NCBI GenBank assembly: GCA_019009955.1
Contig: CM032228.1
Location: 181,405,001 to 181,469,000, forward strand
DNA length: 64,000 nucleotides
Direction of reading: 5' to 3'
From: Riptortus pedestris
Taxonomy: Eukaryota > Arthropoda > Insecta > Hemiptera > Alydidae
Notes under the pieces: model-generated
Databases searched by the model: none
Seen by the model: the letters and a program-made list of their open reading frames with translations, nothing else
What the model was told of the DNA's origin: nothing
Position numbers and translations under genes: made by a program
Part shown: one piece after another, positions 24,986-39,064 of the stretch
Numbering within the stretch: the first letter of the stretch is position 1
How the letters are laid out: every line of letters starts with the position of its first letter

Positions 24986-25440
24986 CTGCTACAGTGTTGT
25001 GTTGGCTCTTACAGTGGCAATTCTTGTTTGATCGTAAACAAACTCGATATATAAGCCATTCATGCAAAGCCAAAGGTCATGTTCATTAATGGCTAAAATC
25101 GAATCAGTGAGAGGAGGGAATTTCAAAAATTCGATATATTTTCGTTATAATACTTCGGATCGAAAAATTGTGTAAAACAAATCTAATAGCAAATAAAATG
25201 TACTATAAATATTGTTATATTCGTTTTTCTTTATCTGCATTTATTTATTTTTTTAGTTTCCAGCCTTCACTATACCTCCATGATTCATATCGTATTAGCA
25301 ATATGCTGTTACATCATGAACCACTTTATTCCAACCTTAAATACCAAATATTGTTTTCATTGAACGTTTACTGTGTTGGACGTTTACTGGTTATATATTG
25401 GAAAAATTTTCAAACAATGAATTATGCTGGTTTTATCTTA
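24812..25440 (-). mobile_element. Older HINE-like element
   Basis: A diverged 3' end (ttaaggaaaatcagctttt, gtactcataatgc, ccatcgatcctatctagg), (TA)n 24922-24981, then tgtctgctacagtg, a shortened G-run block and aatctaatagcaaataaaat. The 5' terminus was not found, so the right boundary is approximate. Confidence 0.6.
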
Positions 25441-28400
25441 AGAATATCACTCCTGGTCGCGTACAAAAGCCCAAAAAAATAAATTACAAACAGGGCAGCG
25501 CTCCATATAGAGATGAATTTCGGCCTATAAGTAGAAAACAAGAACCAAACTACCCATGTTCTAGTTCATGTTCAAAACATCAAATGGACTTCGGCAAGGC
25601 ATATGACTCGACAGGCAGGAGATAAAGCTTGCCTCAGAGTGGAATACATGGTCTGTCTACTTGCTGGACAAGGCTGGTGTAGAGAAAATGAGGCTTGCAA
25701 GAGACAATAGAATTTTTAAGAGGATTTGGAAACACCAAAGTAAGGATTCCAAACCTCGGTGGGACTAGGTCACTTCAGAAGTCAAGCGGTAACGCGAGTT
25801 TATGGGAGGCCCTTCGATAGTTACGATATTTAGACCATAATTTGGCCATAAGGATAATTTGCTTGTATAATATATTGTTTGTTTTTTTGTTTAAAAGGTA
25901 GAATATTTATATTTAATTCTGTCAACGATCATAAATAAAGGTTATTCATTTATCACCTAAAGAAAGATACCAACAACTGTGCAAACTGCATAAAACATGT
26001 TCTCTGTTCTCTAACGAGCATGTCTTACGCAAAAGGCGTCTCCGGTTTCACCTTATGCATTTTTAGTATAGCTGCAGTTTATTGCGGCTCGAGCACCCCC
26101 TTAGAGTGACTTCCTTCTTAACTATTTGTTGACTAACATTGCGTTATTCCTTTCTTAATGAACAAGCAGATTTTTTCTACTAATTCCAGCTACTAATATA
26201 TTATTGTGTGTTTACTGGTATAGCAGCTTATCTCACCATATCCTTTTACCCCAGTAAACCCCCACTTTTTTAGCAGTGCTGGGCCCATCAATTCCAGGTA
26301 TTAATATAATACTGTCTTCTTATATCTCTTAAATTTAGCAATTTTCTCGAATGTATTAGTTCAGTTGACATGAACAGTAAACAACGCAGTCCTTTCTTAT
26401 TATCTTCATAATTCATAGTTTTCTCCTCTCCTTTGAATTTACTTTACACTTAAAGTAAGAGGATTTAAAAAGAGTTCGCTGAAATTTCGTCCTGAAATAC
26501 GTATTTGGCATCCGCCGTGTCGCTAAGATGCTTTAGGCGCCAACCATAAATTACTTACCGCACCCCTTCAAAATCTATAACTGCTTTAAGTCAGTGATAT
26601 AATCTACCTTATCGTTACTGTCACCTGATGTTTATAGTTATCTTTACTATTAGGCCTATAAGCTATCTCCGACATTCCAATAACTTGTTAATAACACCTT
26701 ATCATAACCTGACCGAAGGTTGTTTATCCGTTCTGTGTATGCGGTAATTAACCATCGGAGTTTCTTTATACTGTAGCCATTAAACTCACTGAGAGCACTT
26801 TTAACAGATTAATTACGGTTTATTATGAGCCATTTTCAAAAATTGAATGAAGTATTATCGCGATTAAAAAACTGAATTTGAAAGATTCAGATCAAATATT
26901 CCGATAGTGACTTTGTGCAATTATAATTATCCGAAGAACATTAAAAAGGGTCATAAACCGTCACATGTATTTATGATGCATACAATTCAATTTATCTAAT
27001 ACAAGACAAGTACCTTTTAATCCAAAGTGTCTTGCCTTCGGCAGGGACACCTCCGTGTATGCTAATTCCTATTAAATTAATCCATATGAGTCACTAGCTT
27101 CATTGACCAAGATAGATATCCCTAAATTTACCTGTCATGTCCTGACTGGCCAAAATTGTACACACGTTTTGATTCACTTGTCCATTTTAATGCAGCACTA
27201 TTTTTGACTAAAAAACGTGTATCTGCTTACATCCCTTGACTCCCAAATCTTCGTTGACTTGAAGATCACGTAGAATTTATTGTTGGTCACTTAGAATCTA
27301 GTTGGTTCAAAATGCTCAAAAAAAAGTAGGATAACCCCCCCCCTCTTATCTGCAGCTATTCCTCTGTATGCACATATTGCGCCTATCTATGGTGGACAAT
27401 AATTTGCACCTTCTATTGTCGACCAATTCCATGTTCATTTGAAAGTACTCTTTGCATAACTGAAATGGATTAGGTTAGTGGCTTATCATTTACCAAAAAT
27501 ACATTTTAAAGCTCTTGGAGTGATTGAACTTGGCTCTTCAAATTCAGCTTAAGATTTCTAACCTTTCAGCTGTAATTGATCCCCATACAGCGGAAGCTAC
27601 TCAGAAACACACGTAGTTTTTAGCAGATTTCCCTCAAGAAAACACGGGTAACTTTAAATATTGTATAACAATTTGTGTAATAATCTTCATTCTACTAATA
27701 AAATTATATTATTTTCAATCAAACAAAAAAGAGTTGGATTCTCCATTGCTGATGAGGCAGATTTCCTTTAAAAACAGCAATCAAGGTTGCCATCAAAACG
27801 AAATTTTGTTTTACAATGTGATTCACGAATATAACGTCTATTTAAACATATACGTCTGTATATTTATGAAATGTATCTATATTTCTAAAATACATTTGTT
27901 TTAATAACTGAAACTATGCAACGATGTTCTCAAAGTACTTGCCAGAATAATGTTATATGTGTGTAATTACTTATTAGTTTAGATTTGACGTCCACTTTGT
28001 GTAATTTATGCTAATTGGAACAGGTTATTAGAGGACAGTTAACCATCCTTTTCTAGGGGTAAGGAAAAGGATTGTAGTAAGCCACCACTATGTAAAACCC
28101 TTTTCTCACGCAAACAATTAACCCACAACTCAATTAAATCAAAATTTATTAAGAACAACGCTATGGCTAACCTGAGTACAAAGTATAGTTTAATTAAAGA
28201 GATATGAATACAAATGTGTTTGAGAAGTTGACACTTCGTTTTCTGACTACAACAAAAAAAAACCCTATATTTCTATAATTAGATCTTGATATTCTTAAAT
28301 ATGTTCATCTTAAAAGGAATACAATAAATAAAACATGAATGACGAACTAAGTTGAGCAGTGAAATTACATTTTAAGACTCATTTCAAGGCTACAAATATA

Positions 28401-29475
28401 ATCACGAAGTTATTAACACGTGCTCACACAATAACTCACAGCTTAACTCATTCATCTCGTTTTTATTTATAATGTGACTCGCGACAATGACTACATTTTT
28501 TTTTTTTTTTTAGAATCTTCAGTGAAAATCTTTTCCACTTGTCAAATATAAATACATGAATATAAATTTTACCAGGTTGCCAAGATTAGTTTTTGCAAAT
28601 ATAGGAAACTCGAAGTTTCCCCCTTGAACACATGTGCTGAATTTCATGAAAACAAAAAAAGGACGGAAGAGATGCAATTCCCCGTGTCCTCTGCAAGAGG
28701 ACAACCAACGATAATGGTATCAGGATCAGATAATTGGCTCTATGTCAATGTGTAAACTGTTAGTGACTTATCCCTTGGTTTATGTAAGCTAACTAATAGT
28801 AAGAAAGATAAGTGTTAACCAGCATAATTAAACCAACTAAAGTATATTACACTATAAATATATACTTCGAATAAGAATAAATTGCGTTACACACATATTC
28901 GTTGTATAACAATGAAAAAAACGAGATACAGGGAGTAAACTGTGCTAGAACTCAATAATTTATTCAGATTTAAACGAACGAACTGAATTCGAAAAAAAAA
29001 AAACAATTAAAGGTAACTCAAATTAGGCTATAGGCTGCGTTACTATTCTTTAAAGCGTAGACGGGTGGAGGTTTTAAAGGAGGCCAGAATTAAAAATCAT
29101 GACATTTCGTTTCCTATTTTTTTTTTTTTTTTGGAAAATATGCACATGACGGTTGTTTATTTTGTCTTTAAGAATAATTAATATTTGACGGATACAATTA
29201 TAACTATGTTTTGTATAAACGATATTTACACAAAAAATACCAAATAATTAAATAATAATGCGTAATGACTGAACTATAACATAAATTATAAAGTTCATTA
29301 AAAATCTTGTAGTCGAACTGGAAAGCGACCCAGTAATTAGTTGAATATCACGATATTTCTTTTTCATTGTTTTCTTTAATATATAAATAAAAAGGTAGGT
29401 TTTATGTCATTTAGATTGATAAAAATATTTGAATTGAATCAATTTGTAAAAGAGAACTGCATAAAATACTATATT
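25441..29475. other. AT-rich unassigned DNA
   Basis: About 4 kb without a supportable gene. Contents noted: a possible reverse-transcriptase-like scrap at about 25560-25640 (peptide DFGKAYDST), too short to claim; a HINE 3' fragment at 27625-27645 (tttttagcagatttccctc); C-run about 27336-27344; T-run about 28496-28513. It could be intron or intergenic DNA of an unseen gene. Confidence 0.35.
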
Positions 29476-29605
29476 TATTTATTTATGAGCACCACAACAA
29501 AGGCGCTTTACTAAAGTCCAATATTATAAAACAAAATCAAATAACAAAAATATAAAGGATATAAATCCAATATTACCTTGTAACATAAAAAGTAAGTATA
29601 ACAGT
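29476..29605 (-). mobile_element. Possible LINE 3' tail
   Basis: The segment ttatttatttatgagcacca followed by caacaaaggcg resembles ttatttattaatggacacca followed by catcgaaggtg at about 55431-55460, which is the 3' end of a bona fide LINE insertion. If related, this is a very short 5'-truncated copy on the minus strand. The similarity is about 30-40 bp only. Confidence 0.35.
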
Positions 29606-29610
29606 TCAAG

Positions 29611-29664
<54 letters not shown>

Positions 29665-30985
29665 TAGCTCAGATACCCGGCTTCGCCCGGGAATTGATTT
29701 GAATCTGAATGGAGATGGTATTTTTTTGGCAAGGCTTTGCTTTGCACAATATTTTGACATTTACCAGTCCCAGTGTTTAGGGTTAATACCCGTTGTTGGC
29801 ATTTGTTAATAATAAAATTAATTTTTTATGTAAGACTTAACTGGTCTCCATATTATCATATTTCCCGTCTCCTGTGCACAGATTTGAATTATTAAGGACA
29901 AAATATTAACATAGATTTCAATTAATTTTTCCAGGTGAGGTACCTGGGATTTCATGATGGAAAGAATTGTTGAGCATATCAATATTTCTACCCAAATTAC
30001 TTGCTTCATAAATTGTTTCCAAAAGAATGTATAAAACAAAAGTTACTCTAAATAACAAAGTAAACAAATTTTGTTATGTGCACCTTTGTCGAAAAACAAA
30101 TAGACAATGAAATATCGCGAATTTTAATTTCAGGCCTCCTTTATAACCCCCACTCCCGTTCTAATCTAAAAATTTTAATATAGTTTATAATCATGGAAGA
30201 ATTAATGCTAATTGACATAGCGAGTTTTTTTAAGTTCGGTTTAATCGTTAGCGCCCAATGAAATAGTTGACTCCCGCTTTAGTTTATAGTGTATATCTCG
30301 TTTATACTTTGTTAAAAGACAAAAATGAATATCACAAAAGTTACTCTAAATAACAAAATAAACAACTTTTATCATGTTCATATTTGCCGAAAAAAGAATA
30401 GAAAACGAAATAAAGCTATTTTTTAATTCAGGCCTCCCTTACAACCCCCACTCCTGCCCGTCCCTAAAAATGTTGGTATGGCTTGTTATAATGAGAGCGT
30501 TAGTGCTAATACATATACCGATTTTTATTTATTTCGGTTGGGTATTTTGTCCCAAATAAAATTGTTCACTTCCGCTATAGGTTTTAGCGTATATCTCGTT
30601 TATAATTCGGTATACAAAAAAAATGTATATGACAAAAGTTACTTTAAATAACAAAATAAACAACTTTTGTTATGTTCATATTTGCCAAAAAACCAATAAG
30701 AAACGAAATATCGCTATTTTTAATTTCAGGCTTCCCTTATAACCCCCACTCCTGTTCGTCTGAGAGAATATTAATATAGCCTAAAGTCTAAGTTGGGTTA
30801 GTAGTAATATACATACCAAGTTTCATAAAATTCGGTTCAGCCGTTTTTGCGTGAAAAGGTAACAAACAAACAAACAAACAAACAGACACCAAAGAAACAA
30901 AATGCAGTTATGGTGTCTATGACATGTGAAACGAAAAGTTATCGTGAAATTTCGCGAAAAAAATCAATGTACAGACAGAGGTTAC

Positions 30986-31045
<60 letters not shown>
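29611..31045 (+). mobile_element. Family B element between (TA)n tracts
   Basis: The core 29663-30990 starts CTAGCTCAGATACCCGGCTT and ends with the tail AATTCGGTTCAGCCGTTT, an (ACAA)n run and TACAATTT. It has about three ~295-bp internal units (repeat landmark gtatatctcgtttata at about 30290 and 30582). (TA)n flanks both sides (about 29614-29662 and 30991-31044), and the outer flanks are unrelated AT-rich DNA. Non-coding. Confidence 0.7.
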
Positions 31046-31049
<4 letters not shown>

Positions 31050-33255
31050 AACAAGGGTGTGAGAATTATATGTAATATAATTTGGTTATTCTTTAGTAGA
31101 ACCTTAATGGATCATTTATATTTCTTTGAATATGATAATTATTTTTAAATATTTAAAGATCGCTTGAGACGGTTTTTGCAGTGTAATAATCCTTGTACGT
31201 CGTAAGGTTTCTTTGCTATTCGTGTTCTGGAGTCTGTAAGAATGTGTTTGATTGTAAATACCTATTACATGTATTGCAAGTCGGCGGCTCTGCACTAGTC
31301 ATTATAATTATCTAGACTTCAGTTGGCGATGGTACGTAGCATACTGAAATGAAACAAGCTATATCTCATATAGCTTTCTAGACTTCACAGTAATATCAGT
31401 ATTTTTTTACGAATTAACGGAGGTGATTCGTCGATTTTAACTTTGTTTACAAATCGTGATGTGGCTCAGGTTAATCATGTGAGTTAAGACAAAGGTCTTA
31501 ACCTCATTTGGTAAACTCGATATTAGGACGAACTCATTAAATAAAATCCTGGTTCCCACCAATAAATCCAGAATAAAAATAAGTTAGAACTTCACTATTC
31601 ATTATTAAGGCAAGGACCGTAAAGAGAAATATTGAATTTAAAACCCAAAATAGTGTATCCATAAACCTGCTCGATGGCATATAGTTGTAGCAAGTGTAGG
31701 TCGAGCGAAACAGGTAGGTATAAATAGAACCAATTGGACTACTGCTTTTGAATATCGATTTAAAAAATTTAGAATAATTAGCTGTTCTCAGTGAACTCTC
31801 GATTTGCATATCAATCTCGATGTGGCTTGTCTAGAGGAAGGTAATTAACCCTATGGATTTTAATTGCATTTATTCATGAGGTATAATTATGCTCTAGAAG
31901 AAGTATCAAGGGGGCGTGAAAAGTTTAGAGCTACATTTAATAAAAGCGAAAGGGTTTTTTTTATTGTTCTTCGGTCATTAATTGATATAAACTAAGAAAA
32001 TAAATAATTTAGCTTCTTCGTAAACAGCTCCAACATAATATCATATCATTTTGTCAAGTAGTACTCGACATTTTATCTTCATTCTTCAGTAACTGATCGA
32101 ATTATTCAATGTTAATTCAATAATATTTAAGCAACAACAAGATTTGAATAGTTTAAACCTCCTTTAATATGGGTGGAACTGAAAAATATAGCAGAACCAC
32201 TCTTGTTCTCTAGAATTATTGCTCTTTAGATTTTTTTCGTAAATAAAATATTAAGCAAGTTATTTGTACATTCTTGTTTTCTGCCTACAGTAAACCCCTA
32301 CATTTGCTGATTGGATTTTTACTTATTGTATGTATAGGAAATAAATGGTGATATCAGGTCATATATGGTGATAGCTTAATAAAGAATGGTAAATCTGCTT
32401 AGTTTACACAGCTCTTGTGTGAAAACTTCTTGTCTTCTCGCCAGCACTCATTGGCTTTGGCTTTGGAGAAAAGCAATGGGAAAATGATAAATTTCGTGGA
32501 ATATATACACCCTGTTTTTCACTATTCGATAAAATCGTATCAGTAACCAATTTTATCTAGTTTGTTAATCACTATTTACTAAAATTGTATGAGCAACCAA
32601 TTTTAAGCTATAGTTCAATAGCGGATGGTATTTCAAACTGAATATAAAATTGTAAAACATATGATATTTAAAAAAGAAACAATAATAATATAAAATTAAA
32701 TAGAATGCTTCGACCGCTGATCCATCTTAGTGGCAATCGCAACCTAATGTACTTCCCTTAGTTGTTTGGTTCAACCTCTTTATATTTAGGATTTTTCTTC
32801 TTTTTTATATTAGAAATTCAGTGTAGTCATATAATTGATCTTAGATGGAAATTCATAGGTCCTAGTTACTATATTTCCGTAATTAGTTATTTTATTTATT
32901 ATGTTTTGTAAGTTAATTTTGTTGAATTGCAGATAGTAATACTTCTGACATCATTTTAATTAAGTAAATAAGTATATTGGACAACACAAATTTATATTTA
33001 AATATTATATTTTTAAATTTTATACAATTTATTGAAACCACTTTTAATAACCATTCTGAAACTTTTAATGTAAGCGGTGGCTATTTTTTCATGTTGGTCT
33101 ATAATTACGTAATATGTAATATATAATTACAGCTGCAACTCCAAGGTCGAATCTAGGTAAGAAGTAAGGATACATTTGATTTAAAAACTTTTAAAATGGA
33201 CACCTTAAAAAAAATAGGAATCTTAAACACTGTGAAATAAACCATATAACTATAA
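31046..33255. other. AT-rich unassigned DNA
   Basis: A degenerate minus-strand HINE 5' end is at about 32387-32425 (aatctgcttagtttacacag). The minus-strand ORF 31537-31809 (90 codons) shows no recognisable domain. No gene is supported. Confidence 0.4.
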
Positions 33256-33335
33256 GTCCGTCACGCAGAGGCTGCGTAAACTAAGCAGATTTCCCATGTG
33301 AAGTTTTACAATAGAGAAATCTGCATACTGGTAAC

Positions 33336-35708
33336 CAGAGTTGGGCAAAATGTAATTTTAACTACAACTACTAACTACAATAACTTTGGCAGAAAGTAGT
33401 TAAAACTAATAACTACTGTTGTAGTTAATTACTTTTGTAGTTAACTACATGTTTCTAACTACTATTTAGTAGTTAAAAATGTTTAATTACTTTTGTAGTT
33501 AACTACAAAAGTAGTTAACTACAAAATTAGTTAATTACAAAAGTAGTTGGTAGTTAAGATTACTAACTACTAACTACTTTTTATTTTTTTTCCTTTTTTT
33601 TTAATTTGGCATAGCGATATTAATCAATACAATATTGCAACACAATTTTACTGCTGTATGTTTTAGTGTTTAACATCTTCTGAGACAGTTTAACTACAGA
33701 CTTTATAGCAGGGGGAGACTAAACCTATGGGCTCAGTTAAACCATAAATTAGTATGCCAATAATGTACTAAAATAATAATTGGTGTCTTGTCAGGTACAT
33801 TTCATAGTTCACATGAGGTGAAAACAAGCCTAAATTAAATTACTACGCTGATTAATTATTATTTGTGTGTGTGAGTGTGTGTATAGTTTTTAGGGGGGAT
33901 TCATGAGGTTTGGTCAGTTATTAGCCAACACTTTGCATGTATAATCTTACTGCTGTGTGTGTGGTTATTTAAGCGCTCGCTAAAGTGTTTTTGGTTATTT
34001 CATTTTCAGAAACATGATACCAATACTAAACAAAAGTGTCCAAAGTACAAAAGTGGTATACTTTAAAAATACAAAACATTAAATACCATTAGTACATGAA
34101 TTGTTCTCTTCAACGGGATTTTTTCGTAAGGTACACTCTTAGTTGATATGGGCATTTTGCCTATGTATTTGCAAATCATACCGATATCTCTCCTGTAATT
34201 AATCCTGCTTAAAACTTCCCCCACCTTATTATTACTGTTATTATACGAGGGGGCGTGGTGGTGTTGGGGGGGGGGGATATCCTCTCTGTGAATCTCGGGT
34301 TGTGTTTTTAAAGGTCCGACAGTTACTTTATATTGAAAATGTTGCCTAATTCTGTATGATAAGATATTATAAACAAATGAACCTGTTCTTTTCTTTGCAT
34401 GTATTAGTAAAATAAACTGGCAGTCCTTTTATATTTTTTTAATAAAAGGTAGTCCAAATTAGCATAATATTTTGTGGGATTTTAACAAACAATTAAGACA
34501 TTAGAGAAATAACTTTATTACAAAACAATCCATTCAAATAAATAATAACAATGCATAATTACAATTTTTTTGTTTAAAATAGTTAAATATGTAAAAAATG
34601 AAAAAAAAAATATGTTTAGTTAGAGTGAAATACATTAAATAACAAACAATTGTTATTAAAGGATCTCATACAATGAACTGAGATTTTGGGTCAACCAAAA
34701 GTTTTGAAACACAAATATGCATCTCATGCTTACATTTTGAGCAGTATATAAATTGCACATGAAACTTGTGGCACTTAGTCGAAACCTTTTCCACGAAATG
34801 TAAGCCCCAAGAATGAGAAATAAAGGTGCACAGAAATTTTGTGGCTCGTTTGGAAGACACGCAAATGCCAAGTAAAAAAAAAAAAATGCATTTGGGAAAC
34901 TCAGGTATTCAGTTGAAGAATATTCCTTTGCCTAAAATTACATAGACTTGGAAAGATCAGAGACAAAAGAGTTTATAAAACTTCTGACATGTGAGCAAGT
35001 ATGATATAAGACATTCTTAGTTATGGATCAGACCTATTATGAGAGAGAGCCAGCAGCTGTAGCCTATAAGAGGTTCCATTGAACTCACTTCTTAACAATA
35101 GTGCCTATATTTTACTATAATTACCTCAACTTTAACCTTGGCTATGTACTACGAAATTGTTAATTACAGATAACAGGGAAAATTGCATTAAAGTGCAAAA
35201 TTTTATTAAAGACAAGAGTCAAAATGTCATTTTGAAATAGTGTAAAACTTTTGGTTCACATTTTATCATCTACCAATCTGACTTCTTTCCCCTGTTAACT
35301 CTGAAGAAAAGACCCAAGAATTTCTTGGACTTTTTCTTGACAAGAAATCCCCTCCCCTCCACAAGGACCACCTCAGAATTTGTCTAAGAGTTCAGTAAAC
35401 CGATAGTTGAATTTGTAGTTAACTCACTGACACAGTAGTTAATTACAATAGTAGTTAACTATCCTGGTAATTGACTACTTTTTTTAGTTAACTACCAACT
35501 AGTAGTTAGTAGTTAAAATTCTAACTACTTTTTTTAACTAGTAGTAAGTAGTTAAAAGAATAACTACAATTATTGTAGTTAAAAGAAGTAGTTAACTACA
35601 TTTTAAGTACTAACTAGTAGTTATTAATTGCTCAATTAGTTAGCTAATTGTAGTTAGTAGTTAAAATGTAGTTAACTACTGAAATTAGTTAACTACTGCC
35701 CAACTCTG
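33336..35708. mobile_element. hAT-superfamily element, non-autonomous or decayed
   Basis: Bounded by a perfect 8-bp duplication CTGGTAAC (33328-33335 and 35709-35716), the hAT hallmark, and by 12-bp terminal inverted repeats CAGAGTTGGGCA / TGCCCAACTCTG. Both sub-terminal regions (about 33350-33590 and 35400-35700) are dense arrays of TAGTTA/TAACTA-type motifs in both orientations, plausible transposase binding sites. The 2.37-kb length could have housed a transposase, but no long ORF survives; a 60-70 codon minus-strand ORF near 34656-34871 with a CSKCKHEMH stretch is the only hint and is not convincing. Confidence 0.85.
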
Positions 35709-36332
35709 CTGGTAACACAATACCACCCTGATTAAATACAAACGGTAATGAGAAATCTTTCAGTTAATTAAAATAAATTCCCAACTGAAACGGCTTCTGA
35801 ATTGTAAGAATAATTTATATTTTAATAACTCAAATTTTAGTAGTCCAAGAACTAAAGAAGGGGGGGGGGCGGATGAACAGAACGTATGTATTTTCATAAA
35901 TCTCGCAAAGTAACGAAGGTAAGGTAAGGTAAGGTTAGAAAGGACAGGTAAGGTTAGAAGAAGCCTCCCACCTGAGCCGACGGAAATGGCCGAACTAATC
36001 CGTACGATACCCGACCACGGACTTCATAAAAATGCAAATATCTCGGTTAATATTCAAGATAGAGAATAAATGTATAGAACAATATTTATAGTAACTTTAA
36101 TTTTCAATAAGGTTGGTTCTATACAATTTTTCGATCCGATGCATAATAACGGAGATATTTTGATTTTTCGAAAATCCACCCCCTCTAAACCCCCCCTCCC
36201 ACTGGTCCGATTTCATCCATTAACGAACTTGATCTGTCTTTTTACATAAAACGGTTAAATATCGAGTTTCGTAACGATCAAACAAAAATTGCGACCGCTA
36301 GAGCGTTAACAGACAAATATATATATATATAT

Positions 36333-37288
36333 ACTAGCTCAGATACCCGGCTTCGCTCGGGAATTCATTTGAGGCCGAATGGTGATAGTATTTTTTTGGC
36401 AAGGCTTTACTTTGCACAATGTTTTGACATTTACCCGTCCCAGTGTTTAGAGTAAATACCCGTCGTTTCTGTGGATTTGTTTATAATAAAATTATTTTTT
36501 TATGAAAGACTTCACTGTCCTCCATATTGTCATATTTCCCATTTCCTGTGCATTCTGCATAGATTTGAATTAGTAGTTTTTAACGTATAACTCATTTATA
36601 CTTAGGTATACGACGAAAGTGTATATAACAAAAGGTACTCCAAATAACAAAATAAACAATTTTTGTTATGTGCATAATTGCCGAAACCTCAATAGGAAAC
36701 GAAATATCACTATTTTGAATTTCAGGCCTCCCTTATAACCCCCACTCCTGCCCGTCCCCAGAAATGTTAGTATGGCTTATTATAAGGAAGGCGTTAGTGC
36801 TAATACAAATACCGAGTGTTTTATTTAGTTCAGTTGAGTCTTTTGTGCCAAATAAAATTGTTGGCTCCCGCTATAATTTTTAGCGTATAACGTCTTTATA
36901 CTTCGGTATACGACGATAGTGTATATAACCAACGTTTCTCTAAATAACAAAATAAACAACTTTTGTTATGTGCATATTTGCTGAAAAAGCAATAGGAAAC
37001 GAAATATCGCTATTTTTAATTTCAGGCCTCCCTTATAACCCCCACTCCTGTTCGTCTTAGAGAATATTAATATAGCCTAAAGTCTAAGTTGGGCTAGTAG
37101 TAATGTACATACCAAGTTTCATAAAATTCGGTTCAGCCGTTTATGCGTGAAAAGGTAACAAACAAACAAACAAACAAACAGGCACGAAAGAAACAAAATG
37201 CAGTTATGGTGTCTATGACATGTGAAACGAAAAGTTATCGTGAAATTTCGCGAAAAAAATCAATGTACAGACAGAGGTTACAATTTTC
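36333..37288 (+). mobile_element. Family B element, two internal units
   Basis: Starts CTAGCTCAGATACCCGGCTT at 36333 and ends GGTTACAATTTT at about 37287. Internal unit landmarks (gtttttaacgtataactc / gtttttagcgtataacg) are at about 36577 and 36880. Tail (ACAA)n is at about 37158-37180. It is inserted in the (TA)n of the surrounding HINE and followed after about 11 bp of (TA)n by a second copy in the same orientation. Confidence 0.7.
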
Positions 37289-37299
37289 TATATATATAT

Positions 37300-38869
37300 A
37301 CTAGCTCAGATACCCGGCTTCGCTCGGGAATTCATTTGAGGCTGAATGGTGATAGTATTTTTTTGGCAAGGCTTTACTTTACACAATGTTTTGACATTTA
37401 CCCGTCCCAGTGTTTAGAGTAAATACCCGTCGTTTCCTTGGATTTGTTAATAATACAATTATTTTTTTTATGTAAGACTTCACTGTCCTCCCGTCATATT
37501 TCCCGCTTCCTGTGCATTATGCATAGATTTGAATTAGTAGTTTTTAACGTATAACTCATTTATACTGAGGTATTCGACGAAAGCGTATATAACAAAAGTT
37601 ACGCCAAATAACAAAATAAACAACTTTTGTTATAGGCGTAATTGCCGAAACCCCAATAGGAAACGAAATATCACTACTTTTAATTTCAGGTCTTCCTTAT
37701 AACCCCCACTCCTGCCCCTCCCTAGAAATCTTAGTATGGCTTGTTATAATGAAAGCGTTAGTGCTAATACACATACCGAGTTTTATTTATTTCGGTTGTG
37801 TCTTTTGTCCCAAACAAAATTGTTCACTTCCGCTATAGGTTTTAGCGTATATCGCGTTTAAACTTCGGTATACGAAAAAAGTGTATATAACAAACGTTAC
37901 TCTAAATAACAAAATAAACAACTTTTGTTATGTTCATATCTGCCGAAAAACCAATAGAAAAAGGAATATCGCTATTTTTAATTTCTGCCTTCCCTTATAA
38001 CCCCCACTCCTGCCTGTCCCTACAAATGTTGGTATGGCTTGTTATAATTAAAGCGTTAGTGCTAATACATATACCGAGTTTTATTTATTTCGGTTTGGTC
38101 TTTTGCCCCAAATAAAGTTGTTCACTTCCGCTACAGGTTTTAGCGTATATCTCGTTTATAATTCGGTATACGACAAAAGTGTATATAACAAAAATTACTC
38201 TAAATAACAAAATAAACAACTTTTGTTATGTTCATATCTGCCGAAAATGCAATAAGAAACGAAATACCGCTATTTTTAAATTCAGGCCTTCCTTATAACC
38301 CCCACTCCTGCCCGTCCCTAGAAATGTTAGTATGGCTTGTTATAAGGAAGGCGTTAGTGCTAATTCACATACCGAGTTTGGTTTAGTTCGGTTGAGTCTT
38401 TTGTCCCAAATAAAATTGTGGACTCCCGCTATAGTTTTTAGCGTATAACTCATTTATACGTCCGTATATGGCAGAAGTGCATATAACAAAAGTTACTCTA
38501 AATTACAAAATAAACAACTCTTGTTATGGGCATATTTGCTGAAAAAGCAATAGGAAACGAAATATCGCTATTTTTAATTTCAGGCCTCCCTTATAACCCC
38601 CACTCCTGTTCGTCTTAGAGAATATTAATATAGCCTAAAGTCTAAGTTGGGCTAGTAGTAATGTACATACCAAGTTTCATAAAATTCGGTTCAGCCGTTT
38701 ATGCGTGAAAAGGTAACAAACAAACAAACAAATAAACAAACAAACAAACAAACAAACAAACAGACACGAAAGAAACAAAATGCAGATATGGTGCCTATGA
38801 CATGTGAAACGAAAAGTTATCGTGAAATTTCGCGAAAAAAATCAATGTACAGACAGAGGTTACAATTTT
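37300..38869 (+). mobile_element. Family B element, four internal units
   Basis: Same head and tail as the preceding copy but with four internal units (landmarks at about 37550, 37839, 38136 and 38430, spacing 289-297 bp). The (ACAA)n run near 38718-38762 is longer than in the neighbour. A long (TA)n (38868-38935) separates it from the HINE 3' block. ORFs in this interval are frame accidents of the repeats. Confidence 0.7.
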
Positions 38870-38879
38870 ATATATATAT

Positions 38880-38941
<62 letters not shown>

Positions 38942-39064
38942 GAACGGACCTCATTTTCGTCATCTCCTGGGTAGGATCGATGGACATTTGAAGAAATTTT
39001 TCGAAAATCGCGTCATGAGTACGACCTCAATAGCTGATTTCCTTTAAGGGAAATCTTCTAAAAA

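Larger units (their letters stand above)
33256..39064 (+). mobile_element. HINE-like element carrying hAT and family B insertions
   Basis: The 5' terminus is at 33256 and the sub-terminal repeat at about 33285. It is interrupted at 33336 by a hAT element and resumes at 35709 through the middle block (a longer subfamily), C-run block (about 36176-36200) and (TA)n at 36318. It is interrupted again by two family B elements and ends with (TA)n and the 3' block 38936-39064 (palindrome gatttcctttaagggaaatc, one base changed). The layering gives a relative order: HINE first, hAT and family B later. Confidence 0.8.

Noticed and set aside
25400..25640. Reverse-transcriptase-like DFGKAYDST peptide
   Set aside because: A single short match without neighbouring RT motifs; not enough for a LINE call.
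29524..31050. ORFs with (YI)n repeats
   Set aside because: They are translations of (TA)n microsatellites.
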